Notes under the pieces: generated by a model
The model's input: the letters and a program-made list of their open reading frames with translations, nothing else
Database searches by the model: none
Told to the model about the DNA's origin: nothing
Program-made: the position numbers and the translations under genes
Part shown: in pieces, positions 36,262 to 44,891 of the stretch
How the letters are laid out: each line of letters begins with the position of its first letter
How positions within the stretch are numbered: the stretch's first letter is position 1
Assembly: GCF_001443605.1 (NCBI RefSeq)
Contig: NZ_CP013118.1
Span: 354,225-418,224, forward strand
Source of the DNA: Salinivirga cyanobacteriivorans
GTDB taxonomy: Bacteria > Bacteroidota > Bacteroidia > Bacteroidales > Salinivirgaceae
Reading direction: 5' to 3'
Length of the DNA: 64,000 nt

Positions 36262-37557
36262 TCAACCTACGGTGGTTGTTTGAATTACATCTTGATAAAC
36301 CTGAACAACCTCAGCTGCAGCCTTATCCCACTTTAAATTATTCACTTCAGTTTTTCCAAAGCGTTTGAACAATTCTGAAACACCTTTATAATTAAGTAAG
36401 CCATAAATTGAATCGGCCATTCCGTCAATATCCCAAAAGTCAACTTTAATGGCGTGTTCAAGTACTTCAGAAACGCCTGATTGCTTGGAAATAATAACAG
36501 GCACATTTGATCTCATCGCTTCGAGGGGAGAAATACCAAATGGCTCTGAAACAGAAGGCATTACATAAACATCACTAATCGAAAACATTTTATGTACAAA
36601 CTCGCTTGAGAGGAAACCTGTAAAATGAAACCGGTCAGAAATTCCAAGCTCAGCTGCCCTCCGCACCATACGGTTTAGCATATCGCCACTACCAGCCATA
36701 ACAAACCTGATATTCCGGTCATGATCCAGTACTTTTTTAGCGGCTTCTATAAAATAGTCAGGACCTTTTTGGAATGTAATTCGGCCTAAAAAGGTAACTA
36801 CTTTTTCTTTTACACTCCTGTCGCCATCACCGGGGCTCACTTTCGGGGGCTCAACCGCATTATATACGGTAGTAATCTTATCCAAAGGTATGTGATAACG
36901 TTCGTTCACAATAGAGCGAGTCAGGTTGCTTACTGTGATCACCCTATCGGCAGCAAGCATACCTTCACGTTCAATATCGAATACCTGTTGATTTACATGC
37001 TGCCCGCTGCGGTCAAATTCAGTGGCATGCATGTGCACTATTAGCGGTTTACCACTTACTTGCTTAGCTGCAATACCGGCTGCGTAGGTCAGCCAATCAT
37101 GAGCGTGAATAACATCAAATTCAAGATTTTTGGCCAACACGGCGCCAATAAGGGCATAACGACTAACTTCCTGCATGAGGTCGTTGCCATATTTACCTGA
37201 AAACTCAAAGCGTGTAGAAAACACCCTATCTTCAACTTCCTGATTCGAAAGAATATCGGTAGATACAATCCGTTCAAATTCTTCTGGTGAAACATAGGGA
37301 ATTAAATTGGAGCCAATTTCAAGGTATTTAACTTTATCCCAAAACTCTTTCATGCTTTTTTCTCGAATATCGAACTCCACATCCCCGGCAGAATGAAACC
37401 TGCCAATGCTCTGATCTTCGTCGCCATAAGCTTTTGGGACAACAAAATCAATTTCTACACCATGACTTGCAAGACCTTTTGTAAGGCCATAGCATGCTGT
37501 TCCGAGCCCACCACTGATATGTGGAGGAAACTCCCAACCGAACATTAATACTCTCAT
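36262..37557 (-). CDS. GT4 glycosyltransferase (glycogen synthase-like)
   Basis: A 431-residue GT-B protein from the ATG at 37557. The N-terminal glycine-rich donor loop is FGWEFPPHISGGLGTACYGL, and the second domain has FLGRITFQKGPDYFIEAA and the ExxG/A signature SVSEPFGISPLEAMRSNVPV with conserved Glu residues. It is the kind of GT4 found beside GH57 amylase and debranching enzyme in Bacteroides-type glycogen clusters, and probably adds ADP- or UDP-glucose to alpha-glucan. The alternative TTG start two codons earlier is not favoured. Confidence 0.88.
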   Translation of the reverse strand: MRVLMFGWEFPPHISGGLGTACYGLTKGLASHGVEIDFVVPKAYGDEDQSIGRFHSAGDVEFDIREKSMKEFWDKVKYLEIGSNLIPYVSPEEFERIVSTDILSNQEVEDRVFSTRFEFSGKYGNDLMQEVSRYALIGAVLAKNLEFDVIHAHDWLTYAAGIAAKQVSGKPLIVHMHATEFDRSGQHVNQQVFDIEREGMLAADRVITVSNLTRSIVNERYHIPLDKITTVYNAVEPPKVSPGDGDRSVKEKVVTFLGRITFQKGPDYFIEAAKKVLDHDRNIRFVMAGSGDMLNRMVRRAAELGISDRFHFTGFLSSEFVHKMFSISDVYVMPSVSEPFGISPLEAMRSNVPVIISKQSGVSEVLEHAIKVDFWDIDGMADSIYGLLNYKGVSELFKRFGKTEVNNLKWDKAAAEVVQVYQDVIQTTTVG

Positions 37558-37587
37558 CGACAACCGTATTTTTAGCGTTATTTTGGT

Positions 37588-39543
37588 TTAGTTTTGTTTC
37601 AATACGAGTAATTCCTGAATCATCATTCGAATTTGCAAAAGCGCAGCAACACTGGAGGCCTGGGAAATTGCTCCTCTGGGATAATGTGGTGGGTCACCAT
37701 CATAAATTTCGGCAATCGTTCCTATTCCATAGTCGTTCATATCCTCTTCAAAGGCATGGTAAATTTCCATAATTTCATCAAGCGCTTTTACTCCATAAAT
37801 TTTATAGTTGGCTTTAACATAGTATTCGAGTAACCAGGGCCATGCAGTGCCTTTATGAAAAGCACGGTCACGCTCATACTGATTACCTTCATACTGTGGC
37901 TGATATTCCGGATTTGCGGGGGATAAAGTGCGCAAACCCCTTGATGTAAGCAATTGTTTTTTTACCGTTTTTATTACTTGCTCACTTTGTTCGTCAGAAA
38001 GCATACTATAAGGCAAGGCAGCAGCTATAATTTGATTCGGCGTAACGTTCCAGTAAACTTCCTTGGTGGAGGCGTAGTCAGCCAAATAGCCTTTTTCATC
38101 ATCCCAAAAACGTGATAAAAATGAACTTTTTACCACATCCAGGTAATAAAACCAATCTTCAGTAAACCTTGCGTCTTTCTTCTCTTTGGCCTTATTGTAG
38201 GTATATTGCAATGCATTGAACCAAAGTGCCTGCACTTCGACGGGCATACCTTTTCTTGGTGTTACGGGTTTCTCTTTTACTTTTGCATCCATCCAGGTAA
38301 GTGGAATGTCGCCATCGCCGCCGTAAACCAGGGCATAATCGTTCATTTTTATATTATGCATAGTGCCGTCCCTGTAGCCATTTAAGATTTTCTTCATTAC
38401 GGCACCGTATTTTTCATAAATATCAATCCGGGGATCAGCTTTTTCCAGTTCCTGCAGCACATTAAAGAACCAGAGTGGCGTATCCATCTGATCATAACGC
38501 TCGGAGTTATAGGCTAATGATGTTGGGAATAGCGGACCATTCATTCGTCTTATAAATGTATTCAGTATTTTTTTACAGCTATCCACATCACCAATTGATA
38601 ATGTAACGCCGGGCAAAGCAATCATGGTTTGGCGGGCATTACTTCCGTACCAAGGAAATCCTGCTACAAGACTGGTGGTTTTATGATGTCGTTCAATAAA
38701 CTGCTGAGCGCTATTAATAAGGCAATTCTCAAAACTTACCCTTGGAGTTCTTGTTTTGCGCAAACTGGTAAACCTGTGTTTTATACCTGTTGGCTTCATT
38801 TCATCTACACCGGCAGCAAACACAATACTTTCGTTTTTGCGAAGCCTAACCTCAAAAAAACCTGGTGTAAACAGATCTTCTTTATACTCATAGCCTCGCT
38901 TTTGCTCCTCAGCATATTCTACGTTGTAATACCAATCAGGAACATGAATATATTCCGGTTCGCTATTAACTTGCAGATATAAAAACGGATATCCTTCATA
39001 TAATTTAATGCGAATACCATTTCTAACCATTTCTGCTTTTGTATTCGCATACATATTGGCTTTCGCCAGGCTATGCACATTTCTAAAAGTTAAAAAGGGT
39101 CGTAACCGCAGTTTTATAGGAGCAGATGTTTCAACCACCTCATAGCGAATCAAAATGCGGTCATGTTCATTATCAAGAATTTTTTCTTTGGTTATCACCA
39201 CATCACCAATATTGTATGTAAGCACAGGGATATCTTCTGCATCAAAATCCTGTACATATTTATGTCCTTTGGGTTGATACACTCCACCGGCATACTTATG
39301 AATGCCAAGATTAAACTCCATATCCTTATGTACTATTGTGGCATCCAGATTATTAAGCAATACATGCTTGCCATCGTCGACCTCTGGCACCTCGGTAACC
39401 AAAAGGCCATGATATTTTCGCGTATTGCAATCAATTATACTTGAGCAGGCATAGGATCCCTTGCGATTAGTTCGCAACAATTCCCTGTTTAACGCGTATT
39501 CCAGGTTTATTAGCTGGGATTTGTCGAATTTCAAATAACTCAT
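37588..39543 (-). CDS. Glycogen debranching enzyme (amylo-alpha-1,6-glucosidase)
   Basis: A 651-residue protein. The N-terminal GDE_N-type domain (about 1-250) has the motifs RTNRKGSYACSSIIDCNTRKYHGLLV and LLNNLDATI. The C-terminal (alpha/alpha)6 domain, like that of eukaryotic debranching enzymes and archaeal GH133, includes FPWYGSNARQTMIALPG, MDTPLWFFNVLQEL, WMDAK and a final HKGTAWPWLLEYY with WGP-like catalytic context. It would remove alpha-1,6 branches. First gene of the four-gene glycogen operon (gaps of 30, 85 and 86 bp); an operator-like inverted repeat lies upstream at 39587-39606. Confidence 0.92.
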   Translation of the reverse strand: MSYLKFDKSQLINLEYALNRELLRTNRKGSYACSSIIDCNTRKYHGLLVTEVPEVDDGKHVLLNNLDATIVHKDMEFNLGIHKYAGGVYQPKGHKYVQDFDAEDIPVLTYNIGDVVITKEKILDNEHDRILIRYEVVETSAPIKLRLRPFLTFRNVHSLAKANMYANTKAEMVRNGIRIKLYEGYPFLYLQVNSEPEYIHVPDWYYNVEYAEEQKRGYEYKEDLFTPGFFEVRLRKNESIVFAAGVDEMKPTGIKHRFTSLRKTRTPRVSFENCLINSAQQFIERHHKTTSLVAGFPWYGSNARQTMIALPGVTLSIGDVDSCKKILNTFIRRMNGPLFPTSLAYNSERYDQMDTPLWFFNVLQELEKADPRIDIYEKYGAVMKKILNGYRDGTMHNIKMNDYALVYGGDGDIPLTWMDAKVKEKPVTPRKGMPVEVQALWFNALQYTYNKAKEKKDARFTEDWFYYLDVVKSSFLSRFWDDEKGYLADYASTKEVYWNVTPNQIIAAALPYSMLSDEQSEQVIKTVKKQLLTSRGLRTLSPANPEYQPQYEGNQYERDRAFHKGTAWPWLLEYYVKANYKIYGVKALDEIMEIYHAFEEDMNDYGIGTIAEIYDGDPPHYPRGAISQASSVAALLQIRMMIQELLVLKQN

Positions 39544-39586
39544 ATCTCTAAAATTGGATATTTAACAAAATAAAATTCACACACTA

Positions 39587-39606
39587 TTTGATAAAATCCT
39601 ATCAAA
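39587..39606. promoter_or_regulatory. Operator-like inverted repeat upstream of the glycogen operon
   Basis: TTTGATA-AAATCC-TATCAAA, perfect 7-bp arms, in the 154-bp divergent region between the debranching-enzyme gene and pepD. A weak -7 box (minus strand TTATTTTG at 39566-39573) lies next to it, placing the repeat over the -33 region of the glycogen operon promoter. Confidence 0.4.
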
Positions 39607-39677
39607 CAGGTTTTTTATCATGTTTAAATTTCCGACAATTTTTTGAACTCACAAAAATTTATATCATTAACTTTCAT

Positions 39678-39685
39678 TAAATTTG
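39678..39685 (+). promoter_or_regulatory. TAnnTTTG -7 box of pepD
   Basis: TAAATTTG, 12 bp before the ATG at 39698; it implies a very short leader. Confidence 0.42.
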
Positions 39686-39697
39686 CGTTAAAAAAAT

Positions 39698-41161
39698 ATG
39701 AACGAATTGAAAAACCTATCACCGAAACTAGTTTGGTCCTATTTTGAAGAAATTTGTCAGGTACCCCGTCCCTCAAAGAAAGAAGAAAAGATAATCGAAT
39801 ATCTTGTGGATTTTGCGAAAAAGCACAACCTCGAACATCGCATTGATAAAGCAGGTAATGTGCTAATAACCAAAGAAGCCACAAAAGGTTATGAAAAACT
39901 GGAAACCGTGGTACTGCAGAGCCATATGGATATGGTTTGCGAAGCCAATAAAGATAAAAAACACGATTTTGACAAAGATCCTATTGAACCTGTGATCGAT
40001 GGTAACTGGGTAAAAGCCAATGGTACTACGCTAGGCGCAGATGACGGCATAGGAATGGCAGCAGAACTAGCTATTTTAGCTGATGATTCCATTGAACACG
40101 GGCCAGTAGAGTGCCTCTTTACAGTAGATGAAGAAACCGGCCTTACAGGTGCTTTTGCTCTTGAACCCGATTTTTTCAAAGGTAAATACCTCGTAAACCT
40201 TGACTCTGAAGATGAAGGTGAACTATTTATAGGTTGTGCAGGTGGAATCGATACCCTGGCCACTTTTACCTACAAGGAAAAAGATTTGAAAGCTGATCAC
40301 CAACCTTTTACAATAAATATTACTGGTCTTAAAGGTGGTCACAGCGGAGATGAAATTCACAAAGGCCTTGGAAACAGCATCAAAATACTTGTGCGATTTC
40401 TACAGGATGCACAGGTTAAATTTAAAATAAGACTTGCAGAAATTGATGGCGGAAAAGTGCGTAACGCTATTCCTAGAGAAGCAACAGCTGTTTTCACAGT
40501 TGATAAAAAATATGCTAAAGACCTTCAGGCTTTCTTCTCAAAATTTGAGGCCGATATTAAAAATGAATTAAAAACAACCGAACCTAACTTAAAGCTTACG
40601 CTTGATCAGGAAGGCAATCCGGAATCACTCATTGACAAAGAAACTCAACAGAATTTACTCAACGCACTACATGGTGTAAGACACGGAGTATTTGAGATGA
40701 GCCGTGATATAGAAGGATTGGTAGAAACATCTACCAACCTGGCCAGTGTAAAAATGAACAATAAAAACAAAATCGATATTGTAACTTCACAGCGTAGTTC
40801 AGTAGATTCTGCAAAACACGATGTCAAAGAGACTGTAGCATCAGTTTTCCGTTTGGCAGGAGCAGAAATAAAGCACAGCGACGGTTATCCGGGATGGGAG
40901 CCCAATACAGATTCAGCCATTCTGAATGTGACCAAAACCTCGTATGAAAAACTGTTTAAAAACGAACCTATTGTTCGTGCTATTCATGCAGGGCTTGAGT
41001 GTGGCCTGTTTTTAGAAAAATATCCTTATTTGGATATGATTTCTTTTGGCCCCACAATTCGGGATGCGCACTCGCCAGACGAAAAAATTGATATTGAAAC
41101 CACTCAAAAATTCTGGGATTTACTACTCGATATACTGAAAAAAATCCCTGAGAAAAAATAA
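39698..41161 (+). CDS. pepD: Aminoacyl-histidine dipeptidase (peptidase D, M20 family)
   Basis: A 487-residue zinc dipeptidase that hydrolyses Xaa-His and other dipeptides. Zinc ligands and catalytic residues are visible: His76 and Asp78 (LQSHMDMV), Asp115 (TTLGADDGIGM), Glu145/Glu146 (TVDEETGLTGA), and a late ligand His in SFGPTIRDAHSPDEKID. The inserted dimerisation domain carries LKGGHSGDEIHKGLGN. Length agrees with E. coli PepD (485). Monocistronic, with its own promoter box and a long terminator. Confidence 0.96.
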   Translation: MNELKNLSPKLVWSYFEEICQVPRPSKKEEKIIEYLVDFAKKHNLEHRIDKAGNVLITKEATKGYEKLETVVLQSHMDMVCEANKDKKHDFDKDPIEPVIDGNWVKANGTTLGADDGIGMAAELAILADDSIEHGPVECLFTVDEETGLTGAFALEPDFFKGKYLVNLDSEDEGELFIGCAGGIDTLATFTYKEKDLKADHQPFTINITGLKGGHSGDEIHKGLGNSIKILVRFLQDAQVKFKIRLAEIDGGKVRNAIPREATAVFTVDKKYAKDLQAFFSKFEADIKNELKTTEPNLKLTLDQEGNPESLIDKETQQNLLNALHGVRHGVFEMSRDIEGLVETSTNLASVKMNNKNKIDIVTSQRSSVDSAKHDVKETVASVFRLAGAEIKHSDGYPGWEPNTDSAILNVTKTSYEKLFKNEPIVRAIHAGLECGLFLEKYPYLDMISFGPTIRDAHSPDEKIDIETTQKFWDLLLDILKKIPEKK

Positions 41162-41172
41162 AATGCAACCTT

Positions 41173-41223
41173 AAAAAGCGGGTTGTATTGTATCGGTTTA
41201 CAATACAATACCGCTTTTTTTAT
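41173..41223 (+). terminator. Intrinsic terminator of pepD
   Basis: A long, nearly perfect stem: AAAAAGCGG and TTGTATTGTA on the left pair with TACAATACAA and CCGCTTTTT on the right, followed by more Ts. Confidence 0.92.
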
Positions 41224-41236
41224 ATTCTAAACCCAC

Positions 41237-42031
41237 ATGATTGCAGAATATTTCACTTCGCTCGATCCATGGTCATGGCAAGCTATAAGTATGCTAATAG
41301 GTGCCGGATTTTTGGTGGGAGTTATTAATACCATTGCCGGAAGTGGAACTGTAATAACCTACAGCCTTTTCATGCTCATGGGGCTCCCGGCCAACATGGC
41401 CAATGGTACAGTGCGCATTGGCGTTATTATGCAAACGCTTGCCGCCACCCTAACTTTCAAAAAAGCTAAAATACTCGAACTACGTAAAGGGTTCTTCATA
41501 AGCCTGCCCATTGTAGTTGGATCTGTTGTAGGTGCTCAAATTGCGGTGTCAATACCGCACGATATATTTGAAAAAGTACTTGCCGTAGTACTTATTTTCA
41601 TGGTTGTATTTATATTTTTCGACCCTTCAAAATGGATTCACGGCCAACAAATACTCAACAACAAAAGACTTGGATGGTGGCAATACCTGCTATTTTTCTT
41701 AACTGGTGTTTATGGCGGATTTATACATATTGGCGTAGGTATATTTTTATTAACCGCATTGGTACTTGCAGCCGGTTATGATCTGGTAAGGGCCAATGCA
41801 ATAAAAATAATGGCTGTTTTTCTATATGCGCCTTTTGCACTTGCCGTTTTCATAATTAACGGAGAGGTAAATTATCATTTAGGTTTAATTGCTGCCATTG
41901 GAAATTTAATTGGCGGCATAACCGCCTCAAAATTAGCTATAAAAAAAGGTGCGGGTTTTATCAGGTGGTTTCTAATTGTAATTATAGTGCTCTTCGCAAT
42001 GAAATTATTAAATATATTTGAACTTTCTTAA
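41237..42031 (+). CDS. TauE/SafE family sulfite/sulfonate exporter-like permease
   Basis: A 264-residue membrane protein with about eight helices and the family motifs: GFLVGVINTIAGSGTVITY at residues 20-38, and a second, symmetric half opening FFLTGVYGGFIHIGVGIF. Members move sulfite, sulfoacetate or other anions; the substrate here is unknown. It starts 13 bp after the pepD terminator and is followed by mltG after 11 bp, so it probably heads a tauE-mltG-ydcF transcription unit. Confidence 0.88.
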   Translation: MIAEYFTSLDPWSWQAISMLIGAGFLVGVINTIAGSGTVITYSLFMLMGLPANMANGTVRIGVIMQTLAATLTFKKAKILELRKGFFISLPIVVGSVVGAQIAVSIPHDIFEKVLAVVLIFMVVFIFFDPSKWIHGQQILNNKRLGWWQYLLFFLTGVYGGFIHIGVGIFLLTALVLAAGYDLVRANAIKIMAVFLYAPFALAVFIINGEVNYHLGLIAAIGNLIGGITASKLAIKKGAGFIRWFLIVIIVLFAMKLLNIFELS

Positions 42032-42042
42032 TGTTTTAGTAT

Positions 42043-43074
42043 ATGCTGAAAAAAATTATAATTTTGCTGGTTACAGCTCTTCTTGCCGGATTTGGCATTG
42101 CCGGATACCTGGCCTGGAAATATGTGTATAAAAGCAATGTAGATTTAACAGAAGATCAGATCTCATTTTATATACAGACTGGCAACAATTATGAAGATGT
42201 TTTTGAAAAACTTGACAGTTTGGATATTATTGACAATCCCAACACATTTGATTGGGTAGCAAAAAAAATGAACTTTCCCAGTCATATTTATCCGGGTCGG
42301 TATATCATTCGGAACGGACTTAACAACAGGGCGCTAATCAAGCTAATGCGTTCGGGCAAACAAACACCTGTAAAGATTACATTCAACAACATTAGAACGC
42401 GACCACAGCTAGCCGGAGTACTTGCCAACCAGGTAGAACCCGACAGTGCGCCCATAGCTGAAAAAATGCTAAATGCAGAATACGCACAGAAATTCGGTTT
42501 TGATATTGATAACTTTGGCTGCATGTTTTTACCTAACACATATGAAGTGTATTGGGATATTGATACAGAGAAACTCTTTAAACGTTTTCATTCGGAATAT
42601 AACCGCTTTTGGAGTGAAGAGAAAAAGCAAAAAGCTAAATCTCTGGAACTTTCTCCGATAGAAGTTTCCATACTGGCCTCTATTGTAGAAAAAGAAACTT
42701 CAGTTATAGAAGAGTATTCAACCATCGCAGGTGTTTATTTGAACAGGCTAAAGGAGCGAATGCCATTACAGGCAGACCCTACAGTTATATTCGCGCATAA
42801 AGATTTTTCCATTAAACGTGTACTCCACAAGCATTTAGAAATAGACTCACCATACAATACCTACAAATACCGTGGCCTACCACCCGGTCCAATTTGTATA
42901 CCTTCAATACAAGCCATTAACAGTGTATTAAACAATAAGTCGCATAATTATCTTTATTTTTGCGCCAAAGACGATTTTTCGGGCAGGCATGTATTTGCTA
43001 AAACTCTTAGGCAGCACAACCAAAACGCCAGAATGTACCGAAAAGCATTAAATAAAAGAAAAATATATAATTAA
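42043..43074 (+). CDS. mltG: Endolytic transglycosylase MltG
   Basis: A 343-residue inner-membrane lytic transglycosylase that cuts nascent peptidoglycan and helps terminate glycan strands. One N-terminal helix (about 4-26), a LysM-like domain, then the YceG domain with catalytic Glu216 in LASIVEKET, the QADPTVIFA motif, and the conserved SPYNTYKYRGLPPGPICIPS. Length matches the family. The 11-bp gap after tauE and 18-bp gap before the ydcF-like gene indicate an operon. Confidence 0.96.
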   Translation: MLKKIIILLVTALLAGFGIAGYLAWKYVYKSNVDLTEDQISFYIQTGNNYEDVFEKLDSLDIIDNPNTFDWVAKKMNFPSHIYPGRYIIRNGLNNRALIKLMRSGKQTPVKITFNNIRTRPQLAGVLANQVEPDSAPIAEKMLNAEYAQKFGFDIDNFGCMFLPNTYEVYWDIDTEKLFKRFHSEYNRFWSEEKKQKAKSLELSPIEVSILASIVEKETSVIEEYSTIAGVYLNRLKERMPLQADPTVIFAHKDFSIKRVLHKHLEIDSPYNTYKYRGLPPGPICIPSIQAINSVLNNKSHNYLYFCAKDDFSGRHVFAKTLRQHNQNARMYRKALNKRKIYN

Positions 43075-43092
43075 CGGCAGTCGGCTAAGAAC

Positions 43093-43839
43093 TTGAAATT
43101 CAAAAAACTAAAAAAATCAGCTTTGCGCACTTTTTTAAAAGTATTAAAAAAAGTGCTGTTTATTGGTGTTATATCGTGGTTTGGTTTAACCATACTAATG
43201 CTGGCCATAGGCTTTACCAGCTTACCTTTTTGGGGTATACACCACCTTTCAAAACCTGGTTCGGCTTACAGTTTTGAGCCTGAATATATAATATTTATGG
43301 GTGGGTCAGGATTTCCGGGGAAATCGAGTTTAATGCGTATTTATTACACCAGTAAGTTGGCACATGAATATCCCAAAGCCAAAATAGTTGCAGCGTTTCC
43401 GGGTGACCCGAAAAAAAGTGATGGAATGCTAAGCAATATTAGCAGAGAATTTAAAATAAGAGGTATTGACTCAACCCGAATAATCTTTGAGCCCCAGGGC
43501 ACGAATACACGGTGGCAGGCAATGGAGATCAAAGAAAATATTATCACTAATCCCGGTGACAATATGGTTATTGTATCATCTCCAGCTCATATTTACAGGG
43601 CGGTTAAGGTTTTTAGTTCATTAGGTTTTAAAAACATTGGAAGTTTTGCCTGTTTTGAACGCAATATAAATGTATCATTACAATTTGACTCAGAAGACAT
43701 TGAAGGGAAAGCATACTTGCCAGATATTGGCGCTAATCAACAGTTGCGTTATCAATTCTGGAATCATTTGAAATATGAAATTGTACTGCTCAGAGAATAC
43801 GCAGCAATCACCTATTATTTTTTACAGGGATGGATTTGA
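43093..43839 (+). CDS. YdcF/SanA-type DUF218 membrane protein
   Basis: A 248-residue protein with a TTG start 18 bp after mltG. A basic N-terminus and one membrane helix (about 20-45) precede a DUF218 domain: IIFMGGSGFPGKSSLMRIYYTSKLA (start of the Rossmann-like fold), AKIVAAFPGDPKKSDG and NMVIVSSPAHIYRAV. DUF218 proteins such as ElyC and SanA affect envelope integrity and peptidoglycan; the pairing with MltG fits a cell-envelope role. No in-frame ATG precedes the membrane helix, so TTG is the best start. Confidence 0.8.
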   Translation: MKFKKLKKSALRTFLKVLKKVLFIGVISWFGLTILMLAIGFTSLPFWGIHHLSKPGSAYSFEPEYIIFMGGSGFPGKSSLMRIYYTSKLAHEYPKAKIVAAFPGDPKKSDGMLSNISREFKIRGIDSTRIIFEPQGTNTRWQAMEIKENIITNPGDNMVIVSSPAHIYRAVKVFSSLGFKNIGSFACFERNINVSLQFDSEDIEGKAYLPDIGANQQLRYQFWNHLKYEIVLLREYAAITYYFLQGWI

Positions 43840-43974
43840 AAATCAACAAATTAAACACACTGTAAAATATTGACCAATAAATATTTTATAAAAAAACGAA
43901 TAGCATAATTTGAATAAATTATAACTTGCGCTCGCTGTGAGAAAAATCATATAACCAACGTAATCAGATAAATT

Positions 43975-44778
43975 ATGGAAAGAATAAGACACGCACTGGA
44001 CGCGGCATTAAAGGCATCACACTTAATCATGAAATACTATGAAGGAGAGATTGAAGTGGAGACAAAAGCAGACCAAAGCCCCGTAACCATTGCCGATAAA
44101 GAGGCGGACGAATTGATACGAAAAGTACTGGAAGATACCGGACTTCCGATTTTAAGCGAAGAACATCCTATTCCTCCACATGATGAGCGCCTGCAATGGG
44201 AGCAATTTTGGATGGTCGACCCCCTGGATGGTACAAAGGAATTTATAAAAAAGAATGGTGAGTTTACAATCAACATTGCTTTGCTGGAAAATAATGTTCC
44301 GGTAGGAGGAGTTATAGCGGCCCCAGCATCCAATATTGTATATTTTGGCGAAAGCGGTTACGGCTCGTTTAAAAGCGAATTGTCGCCAGAAACCGAAAAT
44401 CTGAATGATATTTTTAAAAATGTAACACCTCTGCAACCAGAAGACTTTAAAAATGACGATACACTTAAAGTTGCCGTTTCGCGCTCACACCTTGATGATA
44501 CAACTGTGAAATATATTGAAAAACTGAAAAAAGACTATGATGTAGATACTACATCGGCCGGAAGTGCAATAAAGATTGGGCTTTTAGCAGAAGGGAAAGC
44601 ACATATTTACCCAAGATTCTCACCTTGCATGGAGTGGGATATTGCAGCAGGCTTTGGTATTGTAAACCAACTCGATTTTCAGTTTATCAGCACCGAGAAC
44701 CAAAAGAAACTCAATTTTAACAAAAAAGATTTGCACGTAAATGGCTTTATTGCCCTAAAAGATAAAAAGTTTCTTTAA
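43975..44778 (+). CDS. cysQ: 3'(2'),5'-bisphosphate nucleotidase CysQ
   Basis: A 267-residue Mg-dependent phosphatase of the inositol monophosphatase fold that hydrolyses PAP, the by-product of sulfate assimilation. Metal-site motifs are ILSEEHP (Glu), VDPLDGTKEF (Asp-x-x-Asp, with the CysQ-specific TKEF) and CMEWDIAAG (Trp-Asp). Start and length agree with the family. It stands 135 bp after the ydcF-like gene and has its own terminator. Confidence 0.94.
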   Translation: MERIRHALDAALKASHLIMKYYEGEIEVETKADQSPVTIADKEADELIRKVLEDTGLPILSEEHPIPPHDERLQWEQFWMVDPLDGTKEFIKKNGEFTINIALLENNVPVGGVIAAPASNIVYFGESGYGSFKSELSPETENLNDIFKNVTPLQPEDFKNDDTLKVAVSRSHLDDTTVKYIEKLKKDYDVDTTSAGSAIKIGLLAEGKAHIYPRFSPCMEWDIAAGFGIVNQLDFQFISTENQKKLNFNKKDLHVNGFIALKDKKFL

Positions 44779-44837
44779 TAGAACATTTATAGAATTTTTA
44801 TAATTAACATGAGTTAGATGTAAATTATGAAGTAAGC

Positions 44838-44868
44838 ATAACCGGATTTTTAAAGATCCGGTTTTTTA
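44838..44868 (+). terminator. Intrinsic terminator of cysQ
   Basis: AACCGGAT/ATCCGGTT (44840-44847 and 44856-44863) followed by a T run. Confidence 0.88.
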
Positions 44869-44891
44869 TTTAATTTTATAAAAAAACAACC

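Noticed and set aside
36262..37557. Horizontal transfer of the glycogen cluster
   Set aside because: Base composition and codon use look like those of the neighbours, and no mobile-element remnants border it.
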